DNA from: Clostridia bacterium
GTDB taxonomy: Bacteria; Bacillota; Clostridia; Oscillospirales; Acutalibacteraceae
Length of the DNA stretch: 64,000 nt
Reading direction: 5' to 3'
Assembly (NCBI GenBank): GCA_017435865.1
Contig: JAFSEF010000101.1
Coordinates: 124,001 to 188,000 of the forward strand
Below, in pieces: positions 55,072-63,146 of the stretch; position 1 is the first letter of the stretch, and each line of letters opens with the position of its first letter. Under the pieces are notes generated by a model that saw only the letters and a program-made list of their open reading frames with translations, had not been told where the DNA came from and ran no database searches. Made by a program: the position numbers and the translations under genes.

Positions 55072-55739
55072 TTAAACACGGCTTCCAGGCGATAGATCGG
55101 CATATTTTTACGTAGGAATTTGGCTTCATATTCGGTTATGATATTGTCTTCAAATCCTGCATTATGCAGATCGAGTGAAATGTTTTTAAGCTTCGCACCG
55201 TAAGCCGAAAACTGCTCAATGGAATATTCAAAGAAGTGCATATTGTCAGTTTTCTGATGAATTTCACCGTTAGCAACAAGGCAATGGGAATAGATCGGCA
55301 TGAATTTCAGATTCGTGAGTCTTCTGTTTTCATAACGATTTTTAGGGAACGGACAAGAATGATTGAGATAAATGCGCTGAATACTGCCTGCAGGGATGTA
55401 TTTTTCAAGCAATTCCGCACCGCAACGCATAAAAAAGATATTCGGCACATTTTCTTCCATAACCGCTTCGCAGGCTTCGATAATAACATTGCTGTTGACT
55501 TCGACTGCAAGGTAATTGACATCCGGATTGCGTTTTGCAAGCTCGAGCACAAATCTTCCCTTACCACAGCCGATTTCAAGCTCAACAGGGTTGTCATTGC
55601 CGAATATGGCTTTATAATCGAGCAGTTCTTTTCTTTTTACAATTTCTCTGTAATCCTCGTCTGTCTTAGCAACATAGAGCATACGGGACAGACAGGCTTC
55701 TTTTCTTTCGTCGTGGTTTTTGATTCTTCTCATTCTCAC
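55059..55739 (-). CDS. trmB: tRNA (guanine-N7)-methyltransferase
   Basis: 226 residues. The start GTG 55739 gives MRMRRIK, the usual opening of TrmB. SAM site ELEIGCGKGRFV. The motif normally LNFSDPWPKxRH reads LNHSCPFPKNRY, so the Asp is Cys and Trp is Phe. RRLTN is conserved. Modifies G46 of tRNAs. Convergent 3' overlap with the RlmI-like gene. Confidence 0.88.
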   Translation of the reverse strand: MRMRRIKNHDERKEACLSRMLYVAKTDEDYREIVKRKELLDYKAIFGNDNPVELEIGCGKGRFVLELAKRNPDVNYLAVEVNSNVIIEACEAVMEENVPNIFFMRCGAELLEKYIPAGSIQRIYLNHSCPFPKNRYENRRLTNLKFMPIYSHCLVANGEIHQKTDNMHFFEYSIEQFSAYGAKLKNISLDLHNAGFEDNIITEYEAKFLRKNMPIYRLEAVFNHNT

Positions 55740-55799
55740 AATTCATCACCGCGCATTATTTTAACGCAAAAAACTTTTTATGTCAACAGGTGAAAAACA

Positions 55800-56951
55800 A
55801 TGACAGAAAAACTTTATTATCAAAACAGCAAATTATATACATTCACAGCAACCGTGCTTTCCTGTGAGGAAAAGGGAGACCAATATTTATGCATTCTTGA
55901 CAAAACAGCATTCTTCCCTGAAGGAGGAGGTCAAAAAGCAGACACGGGAACTCTTGACGAAGTCAATGTGTTGGATGTGCAAGAGAAAAACGGCGTAATC
56001 ACCCACATGACCGACAAACCGCTGACTGTTGGAGCGTCCGTGCATGGTGCACTCAATGAAGAACAACGTTTCCGCAGAATGCAGAATCACACAGGAGAAC
56101 ACGTGTTTTCAGGTGTTGTGCATGCCGCATACGGATATACAAATGTCGGTTTTCACATGGCAGAAGATTGCATGACAGTCGACTTTGACGGAGTCCTGAA
56201 TGCAGATCAGCTCAAAGAAATTGAAGATGAATGCAACCGCGTAATTACAAATAATGTAGCCGTGAATTGCATTTTCCCAACATCGGAAGAGCTTGAATCC
56301 CTTGACTACCGTTCCAAGTTAGAATTGACTCAAGATGTTCGTCTTGTTAATATTGAAGGCATTGACCTTTGTGCTTGCTGTGCACCGCACGTAGAGTCGA
56401 CAGGCGAAGTCGGTCTGCTGAAAGTGCTTGATTGCATGCCGCACAGAGGCGGTACACGCATTACACTTATTTGCGGCTTGGATGCTTTTGAGCATCTTAG
56501 AACACATTATAATTGCAACCGTAAGGTTTCGGCATTGCTGTCTGCAAGAGCAGTTGAAACCCCGCTGGGAGTTGAAAAACTGCAGGAGGATATTGTTTCA
56601 CTCAAGCGAGAAATAACGGCATTGCAGACAAAAATAAACCGTCTGCTTGCCGACGGACTCGAACAAACAGACGGTTGTGCGGTTATTTTCATGGAAGATG
56701 CAAAAACGGATGAAATGCGTTCGCTTTGCAATCTGTGCCTGCCGAAATGCGGACAAATGATGTGCGTGTGCAGCGGCAATGACGAAAACGGATATGCCTA
56801 TATCATTGGTTCACAAACAGTAAATCTGCGTGAAAAATCAAAGGAAATCAACACAGCACTCAACGGCAGAGGCGGCGGACAGCCGACCATGATTCAGGGT
56901 TCTTTCAAAGCGACGAAAGAAGAAATTATCACATTCTTCAATCAACAGTAA
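55800..56951 (+). CDS. AlaX-type alanyl-tRNA editing protein with DHHA1 domain
   Basis: 383 residues. Zinc motifs NHTGEHVFSG (HxxxH) and CCAPH; FFPEGGGQKAD is the beta-barrel signature of AlaRS-related editing domains. A coiled coil (about 255-285, EKLQEDIVSLKREITALQ) leads to a DHHA1 domain with the NGRGGGQPTMIQG end. Clears mischarged tRNA-Ala. There is no aminoacylation domain, so it acts in trans. Confidence 0.9.
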   Translation: MTEKLYYQNSKLYTFTATVLSCEEKGDQYLCILDKTAFFPEGGGQKADTGTLDEVNVLDVQEKNGVITHMTDKPLTVGASVHGALNEEQRFRRMQNHTGEHVFSGVVHAAYGYTNVGFHMAEDCMTVDFDGVLNADQLKEIEDECNRVITNNVAVNCIFPTSEELESLDYRSKLELTQDVRLVNIEGIDLCACCAPHVESTGEVGLLKVLDCMPHRGGTRITLICGLDAFEHLRTHYNCNRKVSALLSARAVETPLGVEKLQEDIVSLKREITALQTKINRLLADGLEQTDGCAVIFMEDAKTDEMRSLCNLCLPKCGQMMCVCSGNDENGYAYIIGSQTVNLREKSKEINTALNGRGGGQPTMIQGSFKATKEEIITFFNQQ

Positions 56952-58137
56952 TTTCTGCGGCAAGCGGTTTCTCGCTGCGGTTTTTCCAGAAACCCTGTGC
57001 AAAAATTTCAACCATATACTCCCCTGCACAGACATCTTTAAATGTGACTTCGCAGGTTTCGGGCATACAATATAAATAATAATGCGACCATACAGCGGCC
57101 TGTTTTGCAACAGTGCCGTCTTTTTTATTACGAAGACGGATGATGTAGTCATCGATCATATCTTCGTCAATCTGTGCCTGCGTGAAGCGGATGGTCAATC
57201 CGTCTTCTGTTTTTTCGTATTCCACCTTTGCATCATCGGTAAAATATGGCTTTACGGTTGTTTTATATCGGTCATCCGTATAGATAAACGAAGTCGGTTC
57301 CCATGCAGTTTCAATAAAGCGGTCACAGGGGAAGAACTGATCAGTCAACGCATCAACACACTTGACAAGAACGGCACCGTTTGCATCTGCTTCAACAATC
57401 AGGAACTGTGCCTGATCGTCACAATCGGGCGGTACGGTACCATAGATTTTGTCAAACTCATCGAGTTCAAAATAGCTGAAGGAACCTGTGCCAAGGCAGG
57501 TAAAATGACGCTGATGAATACTTCTCGGATCGTTGATCGGAGCATGGGAATGGCCGGAAAAGTCAATGATCTGCGGATAATCCATCATAATCGCAGTGAG
57601 GTCATCTTCACCCCAGTTGATGGAGCCTGCAACGGTATCGGTGATATGCGGATGCTGGAACACAAAGATGGGCTTTTTCGGATCGTCTGCAGCTGCTTTT
57701 TGCAGTTCCTCACGCAGCCAGTTCTGCTTACCTTCTCTGAAACGGCAGCCGTCCTCGGTGGAAACAGAGATGCAGTGAAAACCTTTAAAAACCTTGTGGG
57801 TATCCCCTACCATGCCGTAAATGGACTGCAATCTGTCATAAGCACCCTGCTGACCGTCGGTTTTGAATTCGTGGCTTGCAAGCATGAGCGTTCTTTCGGT
57901 TTCGGGAGAAAGGCATTCATCCATCAGATCACGGAAAGTCAGCATTTCCCATTCAGAGCCACTGTTAGCAAAGTCACCGACAGCAAAGAATGCGTCAATC
58001 TTATTATAAGGCTGCGCTTTTGCATATTCATAAGCAAATTTCATGCCTTTTCTGTAACGATCAATCTGATAATCATCCTTCTGAATATGAATATCACTTG
58101 TAACAATCATTCTGAAAATCGGGGTAAATTCAGCCAT
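56938..58137 (-). CDS. Cytosolic metallophosphoesterase with altered GNHE motif
   Basis: 399 residues, no signal peptide. Calcineurin-like blocks: SDIHIQK, GDFANSG, FQHPH and GHSHAP, but the GNHE block reads ASHE, losing the metal-bridging Asn. A C-terminal beta domain (about 300-399) follows. Probably a phosphodiesterase; activity uncertain. Overlaps the convergent AlaX-type gene by 14 nt. Ribosome site AGGAGG. Confidence 0.78.
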   Translation of the reverse strand: MAEFTPIFRMIVTSDIHIQKDDYQIDRYRKGMKFAYEYAKAQPYNKIDAFFAVGDFANSGSEWEMLTFRDLMDECLSPETERTLMLASHEFKTDGQQGAYDRLQSIYGMVGDTHKVFKGFHCISVSTEDGCRFREGKQNWLREELQKAAADDPKKPIFVFQHPHITDTVAGSINWGEDDLTAIMMDYPQIIDFSGHSHAPINDPRSIHQRHFTCLGTGSFSYFELDEFDKIYGTVPPDCDDQAQFLIVEADANGAVLVKCVDALTDQFFPCDRFIETAWEPTSFIYTDDRYKTTVKPYFTDDAKVEYEKTEDGLTIRFTQAQIDEDMIDDYIIRLRNKKDGTVAKQAAVWSHYYLYCMPETCEVTFKDVCAGEYMVEIFAQGFWKNRSEKPLAAEITVD

Positions 58138-58157
58138 AATATCCTCCTAAAAAAGTG

Positions 58158-58180
58158 AGGGGATGCATAAGACATCCCCT
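58158..58180. terminator. Terminator of ileS
   Basis: Perfect 8-bp stem AGGGGATG / CATCCCCT with a 7-nt loop; on the minus strand it is followed by CACTTTTTT, 14 nt past the ileS stop. Confidence 0.75.
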
Positions 58181-58193
58181 GTTTTTAATGAAT

Positions 58194-61100
58194 TCAGATT
58201 TTTTCAACACCGAAATTGATTTCTTCGCCGTTGATATCCCATGCCTTGACATAACCTGCAGGAGATTCTGCTGCAACGGAATCTGCAAGAGCGACCTTTG
58301 CAATACGGTCGGTGTTATCAAGAAGCAGTGCGGTCATGGATTCGCTTGCTTCAAAGGTAACGCGGATGTGATCGGTTACTTCAAAGCCTGCTTCCTTACG
58401 CATGGTCTGCACCTTGCTGATGATTTCGTTGACATGACCTTCTTCGATGAGTGCATCGGTAAGATTTGTATCAAGAGACACCGTAACACCGTTGTCAGAC
58501 AGAGAGAAGGTTCCTTCCTTCTGAGAGCAGGAAATGAGAAGATCATCCACGGTAAGTTCGACCTTGCCGCTTGCAAGATCGAGGACGATCATGCCATTTG
58601 CATCGAGTTCACGCTTTGCAGCATTGCCGTCAATGGTAGCAAGGGCATTGCGGATGTCATTAAGCTGTCTGCCGTATTTCGGGCCGACGGTCTTGAGCTG
58701 CGGCTTGAAAGCATAGGTCAGAAGTCCGTCAGCATCGTCAATAAATTCAACGGTCTTGACATTGAGTTCATCACGGATGATTTCAAGATAAGTTTCATCC
58801 AGAGTTTCGTTGCAGGCAACGGAAAGCAGAGCTAAAGGCTGTCTGTTCTTGCGGTTAGCACCGTTTCTTGCGCTTCTGCCGAGAACAACGATCTGCAGAA
58901 CGAGATCCATTGCTTTTTCGAGATCCTTGTCGATGAACTTTTCATCCACAGTCGGGAAATCACAAAGATGGATGCTTTCGGGCGCATCTTTATAAATGTT
59001 GCAGACAAGGTTGCGGTAGATTTCTTCCGTCATGAACGGAATCATGGGAGCAGCAGCCTTGCTGATGGTGACAAGGGCAGTGTAAAGAGTCATGTAAGCG
59101 TTGATCTTGTCCTGTGTCATTTCCTTGGACCAGAAGCGTTCACGGCAACGGCGGACATACCAGTTGCTCATTTCGTCAACAAAGCTGTCGAGTGCACGTG
59201 CAGCTTCGGGAATTGCATAATTGCCAAGCTGTTTATCCACTTCAGCAACCGTGGAATTCAGTCTGGAAAGCAGCCATTTGTCGATGACGCTCAACTTGGA
59301 AAGATCAAGCTCATACTTCGAGGGATCAAAGTTGTCGATATTGGCATAAAGCACATAGAAAGCATAGGTATTCCAAAGCGTACCCATGAACTTTCTCTGT
59401 CCTTCAAGAACAGCCTTGTCATAGAAACGGTTAGGAAGCCAGGGAGCAGAGTTTGTGTAGAAATACCAACGGATGGCATCCGCACCGAATTTTTCGAGTG
59501 CATCAAACGGGTCAACTGCATTGCCCTTGGACTTGGACATTTTCTGACCGTTTTCGTCCTGCACAAGACCGAGAACGATAACATTCTTATAAGGAGCCTT
59601 GTCAAACAGCAGGGTGGAAATGGCAAGCAGAGAATAGAACCATCCTCTTGTCTGGTCAACCGCTTCGGAAATAAAGTCTGCCGGGAACTGCTGTTCAAAC
59701 AGGTCTTTATTCTCAAACGGATAGTGATGCTGTGCAAACGGCATGGCACCCGAGTCAAACCAACAGTCGATAACTTCGGGAACACGCTTCATTTCTTTTC
59801 CGCATTCGGGGCAGCGGATGGTGACAGCATCAATATAAGGACGATGAAGTTCAATGTTTTCGGGACAGTTGTCAGACATGGACCTGAGTTCTTCCACGCT
59901 GCCGATACAATGTCTGTGACCGCAACCGCATTCCCAGATGTTAAGAGGAGTACCCCAGTAACGGTTTCTGGAAAGCGCCCAATCCTGCACGTTTTCAAGC
60001 CAGTCACCGAAACGGCCTGTTCCGATGCTTTCGGGGATCCAGTTGATGGTCTTGTTGTTTGCAATCAGACGATCTCTGACAGCAGACATTTCGATATACC
60101 AGCTCTCACGGGCGTAGTAAATAAGGGGTGTGTCACAGCGCCAGCAGTGCGGATAGCTGTGCTCAAAAACGGGAGCAGAGAAAAGTCTGCCGACGGTTTC
60201 AAGATAAATAAGAACCTGTTTGTCTGCATCCTTGCAGAATACACCTTCCCAGGGAGTTTCCTTGGTCATGCAGCCCTTTGCATCAACAAGCTGCACAAAG
60301 GGAAGCTTATAGCGTCTGCCGACACGGTTATCATCTTCACCGAATGCAGGAGCAAGGTGAACAACACCGGTACCGTCTGTAAGTGTAACATATTCGTCAC
60401 AGCAGACAAAATAAGCATCGTCACGGCGTTCGATGAAATCAAACAGAGGCATGTATTTTTTATATTCAAGATCCTTACCCTTCATGCGTTCGAGGATCTC
60501 ATAATCACCCTCGATAACGCTCAGAAGACCTTCTGCGAGATAGTAAACAAATTCACCATTGCGGATCTTTACATAATCATACTCGGGATGCACGCAAAGT
60601 GCGACGTTGGAGGGCAGAGTCCAGGGTGTGGTTGTCCATGCAAGGATGTAAGCATCCTCATCCATGACCTTGAAACGGACAACTGCGGAGCGTTCCTTGA
60701 CATCCTTATAGCCCTGTGCTACTTCGTGAGAAGACAGCGGAGTGCCGCAACGCGGGCAATAAGGAACAACCTTGAAGCCCTTGTAAAGCAGGCCCTTGTC
60801 CCAGATCTGACGAAGTGCCCACCATTCGGACTCAATGTAGGAATCATGATAAGTGACATAGGGGTTATCCATATCTGCCCAGAAACCGACTGTGCCCGAG
60901 AAATCTTCCCACATGCCCTTGTATTTCCACACACTTTCCTTGCATTTTTCAATGAAAGGAGCAATACCGTAGTTTTCAATCTGTTCTTTGCCGTCGATAC
61001 CGAGCATTTTTTCAACTTCCAATTCAACAGGCAGACCGTGGGTATCCCAACCTGCTTTACGCGGTACCATAGCACCCTTCATAGTATGATAACGCGGAAT

Positions 61101-61301
61101 CATATCCTTGATAACGCGGGTCAGAACGTGACCGATATGCGGTTTGCCGTTTGCTGTAGGCGGTCCGTCATAAAATACATACGAGCCGCAACCCTTTCTC
61201 ATTTCGGTGCTCTTACGGAAAATATCTCTCTCTCGCCAGAACGCTTCTGTTCTTTTTTCACGCTCAACAAAGTTGAGTTCTGTGGACACTTTGTCGTACA
61301 T
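58194..61301 (-). CDS. ileS: Isoleucyl-tRNA synthetase
   Basis: 1035 residues from ATG 61301 behind GGAGG. The HIGH motif is GKPHIGH and the KMSKS motif is KMSKSKGN. The editing domain contains GTGVVHLAPAFGEDD. Length and the C-terminal extension resemble the IleS2 (eukaryote-like) type. No T-box precedes it; the T-box nearby is on the opposite strand. Confidence 0.97.
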   Translation of the reverse strand: MYDKVSTELNFVEREKRTEAFWRERDIFRKSTEMRKGCGSYVFYDGPPTANGKPHIGHVLTRVIKDMIPRYHTMKGAMVPRKAGWDTHGLPVELEVEKMLGIDGKEQIENYGIAPFIEKCKESVWKYKGMWEDFSGTVGFWADMDNPYVTYHDSYIESEWWALRQIWDKGLLYKGFKVVPYCPRCGTPLSSHEVAQGYKDVKERSAVVRFKVMDEDAYILAWTTTPWTLPSNVALCVHPEYDYVKIRNGEFVYYLAEGLLSVIEGDYEILERMKGKDLEYKKYMPLFDFIERRDDAYFVCCDEYVTLTDGTGVVHLAPAFGEDDNRVGRRYKLPFVQLVDAKGCMTKETPWEGVFCKDADKQVLIYLETVGRLFSAPVFEHSYPHCWRCDTPLIYYARESWYIEMSAVRDRLIANNKTINWIPESIGTGRFGDWLENVQDWALSRNRYWGTPLNIWECGCGHRHCIGSVEELRSMSDNCPENIELHRPYIDAVTIRCPECGKEMKRVPEVIDCWFDSGAMPFAQHHYPFENKDLFEQQFPADFISEAVDQTRGWFYSLLAISTLLFDKAPYKNVIVLGLVQDENGQKMSKSKGNAVDPFDALEKFGADAIRWYFYTNSAPWLPNRFYDKAVLEGQRKFMGTLWNTYAFYVLYANIDNFDPSKYELDLSKLSVIDKWLLSRLNSTVAEVDKQLGNYAIPEAARALDSFVDEMSNWYVRRCRERFWSKEMTQDKINAYMTLYTALVTISKAAAPMIPFMTEEIYRNLVCNIYKDAPESIHLCDFPTVDEKFIDKDLEKAMDLVLQIVVLGRSARNGANRKNRQPLALLSVACNETLDETYLEIIRDELNVKTVEFIDDADGLLTYAFKPQLKTVGPKYGRQLNDIRNALATIDGNAAKRELDANGMIVLDLASGKVELTVDDLLISCSQKEGTFSLSDNGVTVSLDTNLTDALIEEGHVNEIISKVQTMRKEAGFEVTDHIRVTFEASESMTALLLDNTDRIAKVALADSVAAESPAGYVKAWDINGEEINFGVEKI

Positions 61302-61372
61302 ATTTACCTCCAAAAAATACGCATCACATTTAACAAATAATATGTGCGCATACAAATTCCATAATAACATGG

Positions 61373-61401
61373 ATGATACCATATCCGATGAAAAATGTCA
61401 A
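61373..61401 (-). promoter_or_regulatory. ileS promoter
   Basis: Minus-strand TTGACA (61396-61401), 17-bp spacer, TATCAT (61373-61378). Diverges from the second T-box promoter. Confidence 0.7.
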
Positions 61402-61411
61402 GAAAAAATGC

Positions 61412-61440
61412 TTGACTTCACGAAGTTAATGTGCTATAAT
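61412..61440 (+). promoter_or_regulatory. Promoter of the second T-box operon
   Basis: TTGACT (61412-61417), 17-bp spacer, TATAAT (61435-61440). Confidence 0.8.
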
Positions 61441-61446
61441 TCCAAG

Positions 61447-61728
61447 CAACAAATAAAGGCTGTGAAGGAATTACGGCCAGTACGGATCTTTCAGAGAGTT
61501 GACGGATGCTGCGAGTCAACATTGAAGTACTGAACCGGTCTCGTTCCGGAGCTCAATTCCCTAACCCTCCGTCGGAGTGCATAAGGAATTGCGGATCGTC
61601 CCGTTATCATGGCGGAAGGCTTGATAGAGTCTTGTGAGTGACCGTTGAATAAGAACGGTAATTAGGGTGGTACCGCGGATTTTTATTCGTCCCTGAGGTT
61701 TTTTACCTCGGGGATTTTTTATTTTAGC
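61447..61728 (+). promoter_or_regulatory. T-box leader, specifier read as CUC (Leu)
   Basis: Base helix GGCT/AGCT with K-turn GTGA; lower helix GGAA/TTCC. The upper helix GG-CAGTAC (in GGCCAGTAC) pairs with GTACTG-CC. The loop is GGT CTC G just before TTCC, giving specifier CTC. The AG-bulge AGAGAG and apical loop closed by GTTGAC/GTCAAC are present. The T-box sequence AGGGTGGTACCGCGG is at 61664-61678. The terminator pairs TCCCTGAGGT (61690-61699) with ACCTCGGGGA (61705-61714) before TTTTTT. The Leu assignment agrees with the LeuA-like gene downstream. Confidence 0.88.
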
Positions 61729-61745
61729 AAAAGGAGTTCAAACCG

Positions 61746-63146
61746 ATGAAAAGAATCAGAATTGCAGACGAAACACTTAAAGCCGCATCCGGAAGAAGAG
61801 ACATCAATCTCACATTCCGCGAAAAGACGGAAGTCGCCAAGCTATTGGAAAAAGCGGGTGTTGACTATATTGAACTGCCTGCAATTTATGATGTAAAAAC
61901 AGATACACTTCTTATTAAGACTGTCTGTGCAGTCATCCGCAAGGCATGTGTTGTTCTTCCGGTCGGTCATTCCGCTGAAGAAATCGACCTTGCATGGAGC
62001 TCTATGAAAAATGCCGCAAAGGCAAGATTGCAGGTCTGTGTGCCTGTTTCCCCTGTGCAGATGGAATATTTTTGCCACAAAAAAAGCAGTGCCGTTCTGG
62101 AAATGATCGGTGAACTGGTTGCAAAATGTGCTTCTCTTTGCAATGATGTTGAATTCGTTGCAGAAGATGCAACCCGCAGTGAAGCTGATTTTCTTACAGC
62201 CGCCATTGAAAAGGCGGTTGCGGCAGGCGCAAAAACCGTAACACTCTGCGACACCGCAGGCACGATGCTTCCTGACGAATTTGCTGCATTTATTGCTGGT
62301 GTCAATCTTCCCGAAGGCATTGCACTCGGCATTCGTTGCTCCAATGCAATGGACATGGCTTGTGCCTGCACGGCCGCAAGCGTGCGCACCGGAGCGGACG
62401 AAATCAAAACTGCCGTTGCAGGATTTGATGCACCTGCTCTTTCGGCAGTTGCACAGCTGTTCAGACTCAGAGGTGACTCGTGTGCAGTTACAAGCGGTCT
62501 TGATCATACCGGTTTGCAAAGAACAGAGAAGCAGATCATCGATTTTATTCGTCACAGACAGGAACAGACAGTCAGAACAGAAGAAAACGACATTTTCGCA
62601 AACGGTGTTCTGCTCACCAATTCTGACGATGCTGCTGCTGTTGCAAAGGCTGTCAAGAAGCTCGGCTATGACCTTTCGGACGATGACAATGCAAAAGTGT
62701 TTGAAGCATTCAAAACTGTTGCTGCAAAGAAGAATGTTTCTCTCAAAGAGCTTGACGCTATTGTTGCTTCTTCCGCAATGCAGGTGCCGCCTGTATATCG
62801 AATGAAGAGCTTTGTCAGCAATTCCGGCAGTGATATTATCTCGACCGCCACCGTACAGATCGAAAAAAACGGTACTGTTCTGCAAGGCATCAGCATGGGT
62901 GACGGCCCGATCGATGCCGCTTTCATGGCCATTGAGCAGATCATCGGTGTACACTATGAGCTTGACGATTTCCGCATCCGCTCCATCACGGAAGGACGCG
63001 ACTCCGTCGGTAATGCAATTATCCGTCTTCGTGCAAACGGCAAGCTGTATTCCGGCAACGGTATTTCGACCGATATAGTCGGTGCTTCCGTGCAAGCATA
63101 TCTCAACGCTCTCAATAAGATCGTTTACGAGGAGGAAAAAAACTGA
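61746..63146 (+). CDS. LeuA-like DRE-TIM protein with degenerate active site
   Basis: 466 residues behind AAAGGAG. The fold is that of 2-isopropylmalate/homocitrate synthases: barrel to about 290 (EDATRSEADFL, CDTAGTMLPDEF) and a C-terminal LeuA_dimer regulatory domain (about 345-455). The first motif, normally LRDGEQ, reads IADETL: the catalytic Arg is lost and Asp kept. The metal motif, normally HCHND, reads RCSNA (Arg197, Ser199), so both His are gone. It cannot be an ordinary acetyl-CoA condensing enzyme. A regulatory or changed catalytic role is inferred. The stop overlaps the next start (TGATG). Confidence 0.75.
   Translation: MKRIRIADETLKAASGRRDINLTFREKTEVAKLLEKAGVDYIELPAIYDVKTDTLLIKTVCAVIRKACVVLPVGHSAEEIDLAWSSMKNAAKARLQVCVPVSPVQMEYFCHKKSSAVLEMIGELVAKCASLCNDVEFVAEDATRSEADFLTAAIEKAVAAGAKTVTLCDTAGTMLPDEFAAFIAGVNLPEGIALGIRCSNAMDMACACTAASVRTGADEIKTAVAGFDAPALSAVAQLFRLRGDSCAVTSGLDHTGLQRTEKQIIDFIRHRQEQTVRTEENDIFANGVLLTNSDDAAAVAKAVKKLGYDLSDDDNAKVFEAFKTVAAKKNVSLKELDAIVASSAMQVPPVYRMKSFVSNSGSDIISTATVQIEKNGTVLQGISMGDGPIDAAFMAIEQIIGVHYELDDFRIRSITEGRDSVGNAIIRLRANGKLYSGNGISTDIVGASVQAYLNALNKIVYEEEKN

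Noticed and set aside
58968..61340. Plus-strand open frame of 790 codons
   Set aside because: Antisense shadow of ileS in a region with few reverse-complement stops; ileS motifs are complete on the minus strand.
61302..61745. T-box as the leader of ileS
   Set aside because: The T-box is on the plus strand and its terminator directly precedes the LeuA-like gene; ileS is read the other way from its own promoter.
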